Source of the DNA: Lysobacter sp. Root690
GTDB taxonomy: Bacteria > Pseudomonadota > Gammaproteobacteria > Xanthomonadales > Xanthomonadaceae
Direction of reading: 5' to 3'
NCBI RefSeq assembly: GCF_001427785.1
Contig: NZ_LMHM01000018.1
Span: forward strand, 1-64,000
Length of the DNA stretch: 64,000 bases
Positions 44,945-55,280 of this stretch are shown piece by piece; position 1 is the first letter of the stretch, and each line of letters starts with the position of its first letter. The notes under the pieces were generated by a model. It did not search any database. It had not been told where the DNA came from and saw nothing but the letters and a program-made list of their open reading frames with translations. A program made the position numbers and the translations under genes.

Positions 44945-46807
44945 TCAGATCGCGATGGACTTGAGCTTGCGGCGGTTGCCACCGTAGATCAGCGTGGCGA
45001 TGCCGCGCGACACGGTGACGGCGGTGAACACCGAGGTCAGGATGCCGACGATCATGGTGATCGCGAAGCCCTGCAGCGGACCGGTACCGAAGGCGTACAG
45101 GGCCACGCCGGCCAGCAGCGCGGTCATGTTGGAGTCGAAGATGGTGCCCGAGGCCTTGTCGTAACCGGTCGCGATCGCGGTCTGCGGCGGTATCCCGGCG
45201 CGCAACTCTTCTCTTATTCGTTCGTTGATCAGCACGTTGGCGTCGACCGACATGCCCACCGACAAGGCCAGGCCGGCGAAGCCGGGCAGGCTCATGGTCG
45301 CGCCGACGATCGACATCAGCGCCACCACCATCAGCAGGTTGAGCACCAGCGCCATGCAGGTGATCAGGCCGAACATTCGGTAATAGATCAGGAAGAAGCT
45401 CAGCGCGAAGATGAAGGAGTACGCCACCGCCATGGTGCCACGCTTGACGTTCTCGGCGCCCAGGCTCGGGCCTACCACGCGCTCTTCGACGAAGATCATC
45501 GGCGCGGCCAATGCGCCGGACTTGAGCTGGCTGGCCAGGGCCTTGGACTCTTCCGCGCTCAGGCCGGTGGTCTGGAAGCTCTTGCCGAACACGCCCTGGA
45601 TGGTGGCCGAGTTGATCACGCGCTCGTCGGTGCGGATGGTCTGCACTTCCTTGCCGTCGACGATCGAGGTGATCGGGGTCTGCTCGACATACACGATGCC
45701 CAGGCGCTTGCCGACGTTTTCCAAGGTGTGGTCGAGCATGCGCTGGCCGCCGACGCTGTTGAGCGTGATCTGCACGCCCTGGCGGCCGTCCTGCGGATCG
45801 GTCATCGGCTGAGCGTTGACCAGTTGCTCGCCCGACACCAGCAGGCGCTTGGACAGCAGCAGCGGCTGCTTGGTCTCGGTGTAGTACACGCGCGCATCCG
45901 GCGGGACGCTGCGGTCGCGCACCGCCGCGTCGGCGGTGGCTTCGTTGCCGATCACCGCGCGGAACTCCAAGGTCGCGGTCGCGCCGATCTGGCGCTTGGC
46001 CTCGACCGTGTCCTGCAGACCCGGCAACTGAATCACGATGCGGTCGGTGCCCTGGCGCTGGATCACCGGCTCGGCCACGCCGAAGGCGTTGATGCGGTTG
46101 CGCAGGGTGTTGAGGTTCTGTTCGATGGCTTCCAGCGAGATGCGCTGCAGTTCAGCCTGCGGCACTTCCAGAGTCAGGGTCTGGTCCTGGAGATTCTGGG
46201 TCAGGGTCGGGAACGCGGTGCGCAACTGGGTCTGCGCCTTGGCGGTATCGGCGCCGGTGCCGAGCGTGGCGACCAGCGCCTCGTTGCCGCGGCGGACCAC
46301 CGAGGTGTACGGCACGCGGTTGTCGCGCAGGGTCGAGCGGACGTCTTCGACATAGGCGTCCAGACGCTTGTCGATCGCGCTGGCCTGGTCGACCTGCATC
46401 ACGAAGTGCACGCCGCCCTGAAGGTCGAGGCCGCGCGGCATCGGCTTGGCGCGCAGGAATTCCAGCCAGGCCGGAGCGGTCGGCGCCAGGCTCAGCGCGA
46501 CCACGTAGTCGTTGCCCAGTTGCGGACGCAGCAGGTCGGCGGCGCGGGTCTGCTGGTCGGTGTCTTCCAGCCGCACCAGCAGGTTGCCCTGGTCCTCGAT
46601 CTTGATCGACTTGGACGGGATCTTGGCCTGACTCAGCAGGCTTTCGACCTTCTTGGCCAGGCTCGCGTTGACCTGGATGCCGTCACTCCGCGACGCGGAA
46701 ATCTGTACCGATGGGTCCTGCGGGTAGGCATTGGGCAGCGCGTAGATCACGCTGACCGCAAGGACTAGCAGGATGACGAAGTATTTCCAGCGCGCGAAGG
46801 TCAGCAT
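44945..46807 (-). CDS. secD: Protein translocase subunit SecD
   Basis: A 620-residue protein of typical length. The first helix is at about residues 8-27, followed by the large periplasmic domain that opens GLDLQGGVHFVMQVD and contains RINAFGVAEPVIQRQGTDRI. The C-terminal five helices include GFAGLALSVGMSVDANVLIN with ERIREELRAG, the family signature. secF begins 16 bases downstream. Confidence 0.97.
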   Translation of the reverse strand: MLTFARWKYFVILLVLAVSVIYALPNAYPQDPSVQISASRSDGIQVNASLAKKVESLLSQAKIPSKSIKIEDQGNLLVRLEDTDQQTRAADLLRPQLGNDYVVALSLAPTAPAWLEFLRAKPMPRGLDLQGGVHFVMQVDQASAIDKRLDAYVEDVRSTLRDNRVPYTSVVRRGNEALVATLGTGADTAKAQTQLRTAFPTLTQNLQDQTLTLEVPQAELQRISLEAIEQNLNTLRNRINAFGVAEPVIQRQGTDRIVIQLPGLQDTVEAKRQIGATATLEFRAVIGNEATADAAVRDRSVPPDARVYYTETKQPLLLSKRLLVSGEQLVNAQPMTDPQDGRQGVQITLNSVGGQRMLDHTLENVGKRLGIVYVEQTPITSIVDGKEVQTIRTDERVINSATIQGVFGKSFQTTGLSAEESKALASQLKSGALAAPMIFVEERVVGPSLGAENVKRGTMAVAYSFIFALSFFLIYYRMFGLITCMALVLNLLMVVALMSIVGATMSLPGFAGLALSVGMSVDANVLINERIREELRAGIPPQTAIATGYDKASGTIFDSNMTALLAGVALYAFGTGPLQGFAITMIVGILTSVFTAVTVSRGIATLIYGGNRRKLKSIAI

Positions 46808-46865
46808 CGAGAACCCCTGCGGCGACCTCCCCGGTCGCCGCTTGTAAAAATGGCGTGGCGTCGGC

Positions 46866-47219
46866 TCAGGCCGACTTCAAGGTGCCCTTGGGCAAAACGT
46901 TGGCGATCGCGCCCTTCTGCACGCGGATGCGCACGTTGTCGGCGATTTCCACGGTGATGAAGTTCTCGCCGATATCGGTGACGGTGCCGGCGATGCCTCC
47001 GTTGGTCAGCACTTCGTCGCCCTTGGACAGCTTCTCGAGCATGCCGCGGTGTTCCTTGGCGCGCTTGGCCTGCGGGCGGAAGATCAGGAAGTACATCACC
47101 GCGATCAGCACCAACGGCAGGATCAGGCCGCCGAGGCCGCCGCCGAACAATCCGCCCTGCGCCGCGGCTGGAGCGGCTTGGGCATGGGCGGGAGCGATCA
47201 GGAGGTCGAGCAGATTCAT
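46866..47219 (-). CDS. yajC: Preprotein translocase subunit YajC
   Basis: A 117-residue protein with one membrane helix (about 30-50, LGGLILPLVLIAVMYFLIF). It is followed by RPQAKRAKEHRGMLEKLSKG and VLTNGGIAGTVTDIGENFIT, both characteristic of YajC. It associates with SecDF. An Ala/Gly-rich N-terminus precedes the helix. AGGA lies eight bases before the ATG. Confidence 0.95.
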   Translation of the reverse strand: MNLLDLLIAPAHAQAAPAAAQGGLFGGGLGGLILPLVLIAVMYFLIFRPQAKRAKEHRGMLEKLSKGDEVLTNGGIAGTVTDIGENFITVEIADNVRIRVQKGAIANVLPKGTLKSA

Positions 47220-47495
47220 CGGAAAGTCCTGGAGCGAAAAATAGCCGGGGATTATGCCACGGCTGGGTGGGGGCTACGGCCGGGGCCCAAATGGGCGCCA
47301 GCGCACGGTTTTATGGGCTTTCGCCGGTCTGGGTTGGGGCCCGGAGCCGGCGGTGGCGGCCTTGGCGACTTGGCCGCCTTCCGGGATTCCGGTTGGGGGA
47401 TGGGTCGAGGCCGGCAGGTGAGCCCTCAGCCCTGCCCTCTCCCGTGGACGGGAGAGGGGGACAGGGAGTTCGTCCGCTCGCGGACGAACGGCTTC

Positions 47496-48614
<1,119 letters not shown>

Positions 48615-48761
48615 TTATATGGTGAGGCGCATGTGGTGTCGCGCGGGTGGGAGCGGTCGGAATTCATTGGCTTGGGTTGCGAGGGCGCCCGGTTGCCGTC
48701 GGTTGCGGGTGATTCCACCAGGACGGCTTACGGTTTTTCGCTTCTTGAGAGGACGGCGGGG

Positions 48762-49811
48762 CTAAGTAGCTTCGAGTGGCCACAGCAGCATCGCGTCGCC
48801 ATAGGAAAAGAAACGGTAGCGCTGCGCGATCGCGTGTTCGTACGCGGCGAATACCTGCTCCTTGCCGGAGAACGCCGAGACCAGCATCAGCAGCGTGCTT
48901 TCGGGCAGATGGAAATTGGTGATCAGGCCGTCGACCGAGGTGATCCGATAGCCCGGCAGGATGAACAAGCGGGTTTCGCCCGCGAACGGCAGCAGCTCGC
49001 CGTCTTCGGCCGGGTTCAGCCGGATCGCGCTTTCCAGCGCGCGCACCACGGTCGTGCCGACCGCGATCACCCGCCCGCCGCGCGCCCGGCAGCGACGGAT
49101 CTGTTCGATCAGGCCGGCGCCGACGTTGAGCCACTCGCTGTGCATCACGTGCTGGTCGAGGCTGTCGGCGCGCACCGGCTGGAAGGTGCCGGCGCCGACG
49201 TGCAGGGTCACGTGGCCGAATTCGATCCCGCGCTCGCGCAACCGCGCCAGCAGGGTTTCGTCGAAATGCAGGCCCGCGGTCGGCGCGGCGACCGCGCCGA
49301 TCTCGCGCGCGAACACGGTCTGGTAACGCTCGTCGTCGTCCTGCCCAGGCTCACGCTGGATGTACGGCGGCAGCGGCAGGCGGCCGGCGTGCAGCAGCCA
49401 TTGCTCCAACGATTCGGGCACGTGGAAGCGCAGGCGGTAGAACTCGCCGTCGCGGCCGAGCACCTCGGCCTCGCCGCCAGCGTCCAGGGCGATGCGCGCG
49501 CCTTGCTTCGGCGATTTGCTCACCCCGAGCTGGGCCCGCGCTTCGCTGCCGCCGAGCAAGCGCTCGATCAATATCTCGACCCGCCCGCCGGTGCTTTTCT
49601 GCCCGAACAGCCGCGCCGGGATCACCCGGGTGTCGTTGAACACCAGCAGGTCGCCGGGCTGCAGCAGTTGCGGCAGATCGCTGAACACCCGGTCCTCGCG
49701 CGGCGCGGGAGCGGGCGGGACCACCAGCAGGCGGCTGGCCGAACGCTCGGCCAGGGGCGCCTGGGCGATCAGCTCGGGCGGAAGTTCGTAGTTGAAATCG
49801 GACTTTTTCAA
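48762..49811 (-). CDS. queA: S-adenosylmethionine:tRNA ribosyltransferase-isomerase
   Basis: A 349-residue protein that transfers the ribosyl part of SAM to preQ1 in tRNA to form epoxyqueuosine. Motifs include FNYELPPELIAQAPLAERSA at the N-terminus, DLLVFNDTRVIPARLFG, PTAGLHFDETLL, GAGTFQPVRADSLDQHVMHS and TNFHLPESTLLMLVSAFSGK. The conserved N-terminus begins at a TTG codon (49811) with no ATG in reach and a weak ribosome site, so translation may start inefficiently. tgt follows after a 159-base gap with no recognised content. Confidence 0.95.
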   Translation of the reverse strand: MKKSDFNYELPPELIAQAPLAERSASRLLVVPPAPAPREDRVFSDLPQLLQPGDLLVFNDTRVIPARLFGQKSTGGRVEILIERLLGGSEARAQLGVSKSPKQGARIALDAGGEAEVLGRDGEFYRLRFHVPESLEQWLLHAGRLPLPPYIQREPGQDDDERYQTVFAREIGAVAAPTAGLHFDETLLARLRERGIEFGHVTLHVGAGTFQPVRADSLDQHVMHSEWLNVGAGLIEQIRRCRARGGRVIAVGTTVVRALESAIRLNPAEDGELLPFAGETRLFILPGYRITSVDGLITNFHLPESTLLMLVSAFSGKEQVFAAYEHAIAQRYRFFSYGDAMLLWPLEAT

Positions 49812-49989
49812 GAAACCGGATCGTTGGACGCGATGCGCCGCGGGCGTCGGGACCGGTGCAAACCGGCTCGGACGGGCGGACGCGGGCGATGCCGGACGGC
49901 GGCTAATGCCGGGGCCGGGATCGGGGAGGCGGTCATTATCCGGGGTGTTGGGTGGATCGGCAAAAGTGAGGGGCTTGGGGCGGGTGGGG

Positions 49990-50196
49990 CAAAAGCGAAT
50001 CCCCCCTGCCCCCCTTTTGCAAAGGGGGGAAAAGCAACGGCGTCGGATCGGGATTGAGATCGGACCGGATCGGATCGGATCTGCGCGAAAGAGCTTGCCG
50101 CGCCCTCAAAAGCTAGCGACTCATCCGCCCGCCGCGCCAGTACGAGACGGGTTCCCCCCTTTGCAAAAGGGGGGCCAGGGGGGATTCGCTTTTGCT
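49990..50196. repeat. Dispersed repeat R4 inverted pair
   Basis: GCAAAAGCGAATCCCCCCTG plus a CCCCCTTTTGCAAAGGGGGG palindrome occupy 49990-50030. A reverse-oriented copy (CCAGGGGGGATTCGCTTTTG) occupies about 50152-50196. The pair flanks about 120 bases that include a short GGATC repeat (CGGACCGGATCGGATCGGAT). More R4 copies lie at 304-325 and 61400-61900. The 443-base queA upstream gap holds no gene. Confidence 0.75.
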
Positions 50197-50254
50197 TTGC
50201 TCCGCCTTTGCTTTGCTTCGCTTTAGCGCTGCCAAGCCCTTGTCGCCCGCCCCC

Positions 50255-50857
50255 TCACAACCACCCGTTCTGCCTCGCCCGCCGATACGCCTCAATCCGG
50301 TTGCTGCTGTCGAGCTTGCCGATCGCCTCGGACAAATAATTGCGCACGGTCCCCTGGCTCAAATGCAGCCGCTCGCCGATCTCGGCGGTCGACAGGCCCT
50401 CGCCCGCCAGCCGCAGCACCTGCCGCTCGCGTTCGGTCAGCGGGTCTTCGTCGCTCCACGCGGCGACCGCGAGCTGCGGGTCAATCGCGCGGCCGCCGCG
50501 ATGCACCTGACGCAGCGCTTCGGCCAATTGCCCGGCCGGCGCGTCCTTGAGCAGGTAACCGCGCACGCCGGCGTCCATCGCCCGGCGCAGATAACCGGCG
50601 CGGCCGAACGTGGTGACGATCACCACTCGGGTCGGCATGCCCGAGTCGCGCACCCGCATCGCCAGGTCGATACCGGTCATGCCGGGCATCTCGATATCGG
50701 TCACCACCATGTCGGGCTGGACGCGTTTGACCGCTTCCCAGGCGGTGGCGCCGTCGCCGGCTTCGGCGACGACTTCGATGTCGGGTTCCAGGTTCAGCAG
50801 CGCGGCGAGCGCGCCGCGTACCAGGGCCTGATCTTCAGCGAGCAACAAACGGATCAT
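50255..50857 (-). CDS. NarL/DesR-type response regulator
   Basis: A 200-residue two-domain protein. The receiver has AED near the N-terminus, the phosphoacceptor Asp54 in VVTDIEMPGM, and Lys104 in YLLKDA. The LuxR-type helix-turn-helix follows at about 138-195: PLTERERQVLRLAGEGLSTA, then EIGERLHLSQGTVRNYLSEA. The ATG overlaps the upstream kinase stop (ATGA). It acts as the transcriptional output of that kinase; the targets are unknown. Confidence 0.94.
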   Translation of the reverse strand: MIRLLLAEDQALVRGALAALLNLEPDIEVVAEAGDGATAWEAVKRVQPDMVVTDIEMPGMTGIDLAMRVRDSGMPTRVVIVTTFGRAGYLRRAMDAGVRGYLLKDAPAGQLAEALRQVHRGGRAIDPQLAVAAWSDEDPLTERERQVLRLAGEGLSTAEIGERLHLSQGTVRNYLSEAIGKLDSSNRIEAYRRARQNGWL

Positions 50858-52038
50858 GCGGTACCTCGTTCTAGCAGGACCGGCTCGCGCGCGGTCCCGG
50901 ATGTGGCGGCGGGCGCCGGCAGCCGGCGCGCGGCGGCGAGCGCCTCGCGCGACACCAGCAGACTCAGGCGCGTGCCGGCGCCGTTCGGACTTTCGATTTC
51001 GACCACGCCGCCGACCGAGTGCAGGCGTTCGCGCATGCCGGTCAGGCCGTGGCCCTCGCCGCTCACGCCGCCGCGGCCGTCGTCGGCGATGCGCAGCACG
51101 ATGCCGCCGCGCGCGTCCTGGGTCAGTTCGACATCGACCCGGCGCGCGCGCGCATGCCGCAGCACGTTGGTGACGGACTCGCGTAAGGCCAGCGCCAGCG
51201 CGGCCTCGACGTTGAGCGGAATATCCACCGGCGCGAGCTTGTGATCCAGGCTGATCTCGCCGCCAAGCAAGGCCAGTCGCGCCGCCGCGAGTTCGGCCTG
51301 CAGGCCGTTGGCGCGGATGCCGGCGACTGCTTCGCGCACCTGGGTCAGCGCTTCGCGCGCGACCCGCTCGACTTCGCAGATCTGATCCTGCGCGGCCTTC
51401 TTATCGTGTTCAAGCAGGCGCGCGGCAAGCTGCGACTTGAGCACCACCACCGACAAGGTGTGGCCGAGCAGATCGTGCAGATCGCGGCCGATGCGTTCGC
51501 GCTCGGCCAGGCTGGCCAGGCGCCGCACTTCCTCTTGCGTCAGGCGCAGCTCAGCGTTGCGCAGTTCGCGCGAACGCGCGGCCAGCACGCCGGCGTAGAC
51601 GATCGCGCCGACCAGGGTCTGTATCAGCACGCTCGACACCGGCGAGAACTCCGGCGGCAGGATCATCAGCGCCTCGACGCTGAAGATCGCGAACAGCGCC
51701 ACCGCCAGCGCCATCCCGTGCCAGCGCGGCAGGAAGCTGGCGATCATGCCGGCGGCGAAAATCAGATAGGTGCCGCCGCCGATGCCGTACGGCAACACCC
51801 CGTAACCGATGCCCGCGACCGCCAGCACCAGCCACAACCGCAGCTTGGAACCGCCGCGATAGAACGCCCAGTACATCGGCAGGAACGCGACCACCGAGGC
51901 GATCGCCATGGCGATGATCCACCACGGCGGTTGCCAGAAAAACAGCGGGATGAACACGAAACTCAGATACAGCAACGACGCCAGGTGCCAACCCAGCAGG
52001 TTGTCTTGGGTGTCGATCGGCGGAGTGTGCAGACGCAT
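50854..52038 (-). CDS. Sensor histidine kinase (HisKA_3, DesK/NarX type)
   Basis: A 394-residue membrane kinase. Five to six hydrophobic helices cover about residues 15-155 and form a compact sensor without a large periplasmic domain. A coiled-coil linker leads to ERERIGRDLHDLLGHTLSVV with His188 as phosphorylation site. The ATPase domain has LRIADDGRGG and GHGLTGMRERLHSVGG. This architecture resembles DesK-type thermosensors, but the ligand is unknown. The ATG at 52038 gives a clean start. It is coupled to the response regulator gene. Confidence 0.92.
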   Translation of the reverse strand: MRLHTPPIDTQDNLLGWHLASLLYLSFVFIPLFFWQPPWWIIAMAIASVVAFLPMYWAFYRGGSKLRLWLVLAVAGIGYGVLPYGIGGGTYLIFAAGMIASFLPRWHGMALAVALFAIFSVEALMILPPEFSPVSSVLIQTLVGAIVYAGVLAARSRELRNAELRLTQEEVRRLASLAERERIGRDLHDLLGHTLSVVVLKSQLAARLLEHDKKAAQDQICEVERVAREALTQVREAVAGIRANGLQAELAAARLALLGGEISLDHKLAPVDIPLNVEAALALALRESVTNVLRHARARRVDVELTQDARGGIVLRIADDGRGGVSGEGHGLTGMRERLHSVGGVVEIESPNGAGTRLSLLVSREALAAARRLPAPAATSGTAREPVLLERGTA

Positions 52039-52689
52039 GTTCGAAGGTCCTACGGTGCGATCGGCACCCGCGCCGGGCGGGTGCGTGCAGCTCGACGGCG
52101 AGTGATCGGAGCGCAACGATGCAAACGGGTCGATCTGAACAATTCAGGCCGACCGCGGGTCACGGTCGTTGCGGACTTTAACGGAGTTCGACGGCTTCGA
52201 TCCCGAATGCGTAGATCGCCGGCATCACAGCCATGCCTCGCGCGGCATGAGCAACACTGCGCGACCGCGTCGATGCGCGAGCGGATGCCGGCGCAATCGT
52301 CCGCATCCGCGGCATGGCGGGCGCGCGGCGGCGACCTCAAGAGATTCGCACCGGGCCAGTGGTGCTCCGGTGCTCGACGCCGGCGAGATTCGCGATCGGC
52401 GTGGCGCTCGCGGTGCCGCAGCGGTAACGCAGCCACGGCGCCAGCACGGCGGGCACGGGCGCTACCACGGCCGCTGCGCCAGCGGCGCGCACGGTGGCGG
52501 CGACGACACGGTGGAACGGATGGATCGCGGTCATGAGCGGCTCCACGCGACTGGCCGGAAGGTGACTTCACTGTCGGCGCCACGCCGCGGCCGCGGCAGT
52601 GGGCGAAAGCATCCATCGCCGGTGACAAGCGTCACCAGCGGCGGAAACAGCGGCTCGGCGCGGCCCGTGAACCGCCCGTAGCCAGGGGG
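52039..52689. other. Mostly noncoding stretch upstream of the two-component operon
   Basis: About 650 bases with no confidently assigned gene. It should hold the promoter of the kinase operon. One possible small ORF (52337-52534) is listed separately. The sequence is GC-rich with several short inverted repeats but no recognised repeat family. Confidence 0.5.
52337..52534 (-). CDS. Possible small hydrophobic protein, 65 residues
   Basis: The ATG at 52534 has GGAG six bases upstream, and the product has one hydrophobic stretch (about residues 10-35, VVAATVRAAGAAAVVAPVPA). It lies upstream of the kinase gene in the same direction, 298 bases away. I recognise no family, and the long GC-rich setting makes chance ORFs common. 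It may be a small membrane protein or nothing. Confidence 0.3.
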   Translation of the reverse strand: MTAIHPFHRVVAATVRAAGAAAVVAPVPAVLAPWLRYRCGTASATPIANLAGVEHRSTTGPVRIS

Positions 52690-52960
52690 TTATCGGCGCT
52701 CGGGGGACGTGATAGACTCCCATAAATCATTGAAATGAAACGAAAAAACGTCGAAAGGCGATAGCGCCACGCAAAATTCTTGCGCGACGTTCCGGCATTT
52801 CAAGGAGTTAGCGAAGCGACCGTTTCCGGGCCGCTTCGGTTTGTGAGAGATGGCGCTTGGCAGCCGGGGGCTGCTGCAACTGCGAGCGTCCAGCCATGAA
52901 GGCGGACGGTCTCCCACGCAGTCAACCCGGCCGGACGCCGGACACCTTTTGGAGATCGAG
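52690..52960 (+). promoter_or_regulatory. Candidate structured 5' leader of the aminotransferase gene
   Basis: Between an AT-richer, promoter-like stretch (CATAAATCATTGAAATGAAA, about 52720-52739) and the ATG at 52961 there are several consecutive hairpins: CGAAGCG...CGCTTCG (52812-52838), GCAGCC-GGG-GGCTGC (52860-52874) and CGTCC...GGACG (about 52888-52910), followed by CCGGCCGGACGCCGG and the GGAG ribosome site. The arrangement resembles a cis-regulatory RNA. It matches no riboswitch consensus I know. Confidence 0.35.
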
Positions 52961-54460
52961 ATGACCAACCTGCTCAACCAACTCGCGCCGCTGCGCGCCC
53001 ATGCCGGCAAGCGCCGCACCCTCGGCCTGGACGACGACACCGTCGTGCGTTTCGCGGTCAATCATCCCGACCTGACCGAAGCCATCGCCGCCGCCGCCGC
53101 CGAATACGCGCTGATCCGCGACCTGCACGCCGACCTGCTCGACCTGGACGAAGACGCGCAGATCCACGCGGTCCAGGACGGCTACGTCAATTTCTACCCC
53201 GACGACGCCGTCAACCCGTACATCGCCCTGTCCGCGCGCGGCCCCTGGGTGGTCACCCTAAAGGGCGCGGTGCTGCACGACTCCGGCGGCTACGGCATGC
53301 TCGGTTTCGGCCATACCCCGTCGGCGGTGATCGCGGCGATGGCCAAGCCGCAGGTGATGGCCAACATCATGACCCCGTCGCTGTCGCAGCTGCGCTTCGA
53401 GCGCGCCCTGCGCGCGGCCATCGGCGTGGAACGCGGCGGTTGCCCGTACGAGCGTTTCTTCTGTTTGAACTCGGGTTCCGAATCGGTCTCGCTGGCCGCG
53501 CGCATCGCCGACGTCAACAGCAAGCTGATGACCGACCCGGGCGCCAAGTACGCCGGCCGCGCGATCAAGCGCATCGTGGTCAAGGGCAGCTTCCACGGCC
53601 GCACCGAGCGCCCGGCGCTGTATTCGGATTCCTCGCGCAAGGCCTACGTGCAGCACCTGGCCAGCTTCCGCCACGAGGACTCGGTGATCACCATCGAGCC
53701 CTACGACATCGACGCGCTGAACAAGGCCTTCGCCGACGCCGACAGCAACGGCTGGTTCGTCGAGGCGATGTTCCTGGAACCGGTGATGGGCGAAGGCGAC
53801 CCGGGCCGCGGCGTGCCGCCGGCGTTCTATGCCGCCGCGCGCGAACTCACCCGCAACCAAGGCTCGATGCTGCTGGTCGATTCGATCCAGGCCGGCCTGC
53901 GCGCGCACGGCGTGCTGTCGATCATCGACTACCCCGGCTTCGAAGGCCTGGACGCGCCGGACATGGAGACCTACTCCAAGGCGCTCAACGCCGGCCAGTA
54001 CCCGCTGTCGGTGCTCGCGGTCGGCGAACGCGCCGCCTCGCTCTATCGCAAGGGCCTGTACGGCAACACCATGACCAGCAACCCGCGCGCGCTCGACGTC
54101 GCCGTCGCCGTGCTGCAGCAGGTCACCCCGCAGCTGCGCGCCAACATCCGCGCGCGCGGCATCGAGGCGATTGAAAAGCTGGAGAAGCTCAAGAGCGAAC
54201 TCGGCGGCCTGATCACCAAGGTCCAGGGCACCGGCCTGTTGTTCTCGTGCGAACTCGCCCCGCAGTTCAAGTGCTTCGGCACCGGCTCCACCGAGGAATG
54301 GCTGCGCGAGCGCGGCATCGGCGTGATCCACGGTGGCGTCAATTCGCTGCGCTTCACCCCGAACTTCACCATCGCCAGCGACGAGCTGGAACTGCTGGTG
54401 TCGATGGTGGGTCGCGCCCTGCGCGAAGGGCCGCATGCGCAGCAGGCGGTCGCGGCCTGA
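52961..54460 (+). CDS. Class III PLP-dependent aminotransferase
   Basis: A 499-residue enzyme of the aspartate aminotransferase superfamily, class III. GYGMLGFGHTPSAVIAAMAK, FFCLNSGSESVSLAARIADV and MLLVDSIQAGLRAHG (cofactor Asp) are class III features. The PLP lysine is probably in METYSKALNAGQYPLSVLAV, and GNTMTSNPRALDVA follows. The order is standard, but the segment around the lysine differs from ornithine or GABA transaminases, so the substrate is uncertain. GGAG lies six bases before the ATG. Expression may be controlled by the leader upstream. Confidence 0.88.
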   Translation: MTNLLNQLAPLRAHAGKRRTLGLDDDTVVRFAVNHPDLTEAIAAAAAEYALIRDLHADLLDLDEDAQIHAVQDGYVNFYPDDAVNPYIALSARGPWVVTLKGAVLHDSGGYGMLGFGHTPSAVIAAMAKPQVMANIMTPSLSQLRFERALRAAIGVERGGCPYERFFCLNSGSESVSLAARIADVNSKLMTDPGAKYAGRAIKRIVVKGSFHGRTERPALYSDSSRKAYVQHLASFRHEDSVITIEPYDIDALNKAFADADSNGWFVEAMFLEPVMGEGDPGRGVPPAFYAAARELTRNQGSMLLVDSIQAGLRAHGVLSIIDYPGFEGLDAPDMETYSKALNAGQYPLSVLAVGERAASLYRKGLYGNTMTSNPRALDVAVAVLQQVTPQLRANIRARGIEAIEKLEKLKSELGGLITKVQGTGLLFSCELAPQFKCFGTGSTEEWLRERGIGVIHGGVNSLRFTPNFTIASDELELLVSMVGRALREGPHAQQAVAA

Positions 54461-54466
54461 GACCTA

Positions 54467-54545
54467 AGAGTGAGTTAAGAGGAGTGAGGAGTGAGTGGGC
54501 GGCTTGTCGCTTATACTCATTTCTCACTTTTCTCCACTCACTTCT
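54467..54545. repeat. Dispersed repeat R3, copy 3
   Basis: GAGGAGTGAGGAGTGAGTGG is followed by the inverted CTCATTTCTCACTTTTCTCC-ACTCACTTC. It begins directly after the aminotransferase stop and runs almost to the ribosome site of the next gene, so any transcript joining the two carries it. Confidence 0.7.
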
Positions 54546-54563
54546 GCTTCAAGGGGCCCAGGA

Positions 54564-54806
54564 ATGATTCGTTTGTCGAACAAGGAAACCGGCGCCGACA
54601 TCGGCGAGATCAGCGAAGAGGAACTGCAGATCCTGGTTGCCGCGCTGGAAGAAGAAGACAGCAAAGATCAGGACTACTGGATCGATCACGCGGTGGTCGA
54701 CATGATCGAGATCGATCATCTCAACGCCGGCTCGCTGATCACCGTGCTGCGCGCGGCGATCGGCGGCAGCGACGGGATCGAGATCAAGTACGTGCGTACC
54801 GCCTGA
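54564..54806 (+). CDS. Small acidic protein, 80 residues, unknown function
   Basis: A soluble, highly acidic protein. It begins MIRLSNKETGADIGEISEEE, and YWIDHAVVDMIEIDHLNAGS precedes the C-terminal half. AAGGGG lies seven bases before the ATG. I cannot name the family, but the codon use and ribosome site support it as a real gene. The next gene is 33 bases away in the same direction. Confidence 0.75.
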   Translation: MIRLSNKETGADIGEISEEELQILVAALEEEDSKDQDYWIDHAVVDMIEIDHLNAGSLITVLRAAIGGSDGIEIKYVRTA

Positions 54807-54839
54807 GCCGGGTCGGTAATCGAGCACGACACCGCCACG

Positions 54840-55280
54840 GTGTTTCCCCGTATCGTCGCCACCGAGTCGTTCGAACTGCCGGTGGCGAACGGCGTGCGGC
54901 TCAAGGACGGGCGTTGGTTCGCTCTACACGGAAGTCCCTTCGACCAGCTGCAATTGGCCGATCAGGATTCGCTTCCACCGCCTTGCGACGATGCCGGCAT
55001 GGCGACGCTCTATCCCGGGTTCGAAGCTCGGGCCGCGGACGGGCGCATCGCCATCGGCGGCGGCGGGGCCTTCGAAGCGGAAGGCTTTCTCGCTTTATTC
55101 GATGCCGGCATGCAAACGCCGCGCTGGCTGCTGTATTGCGATTGCGCCGAAATCTTCGTTTCGGTGATATTCGAAGCGCGCGGCATCGTCGCGATTTCCG
55201 AAGACCCGCCTTACCGTTATCGCTGGACCTTCGACGACGCCATGCCGCCAAGCTTGCGGGTGGAACGCATCGCGCCGTGA
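54840..55280 (+). CDS. Hypothetical protein, 146 residues
   Basis: A soluble protein from a GTG start at 54840; there is no ATG upstream before an in-frame stop. Segments include ESFELPVANGVRLKDGRWFA, GRIAIGGGGAFEAEGFLALF and SVIFEARGIVAISEDPPYRY. The strand-rich pattern suggests a small beta fold. Family not recognised. The ribosome site is poor. It lies between the 80-residue gene and upp. Confidence 0.55.
   Translation: MFPRIVATESFELPVANGVRLKDGRWFALHGSPFDQLQLADQDSLPPPCDDAGMATLYPGFEARAADGRIAIGGGGAFEAEGFLALFDAGMQTPRWLLYCDCAEIFVSVIFEARGIVAISEDPPYRYRWTFDDAMPPSLRVERIAP

Noticed and set aside
47220-47495. Possible gene between tgt and yajC.
   Set aside because: Open frames there are extensions of antisense frames across tgt and queA. 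The gap holds an R6 palindrome and nothing else.
52039-52681. Overlapping ORFs on both strands in the gap upstream of the aminotransferase.
   Set aside because: Translations are Arg/Gly/His-rich with no motif and no ribosome site, apart from the one short ORF listed with low confidence.
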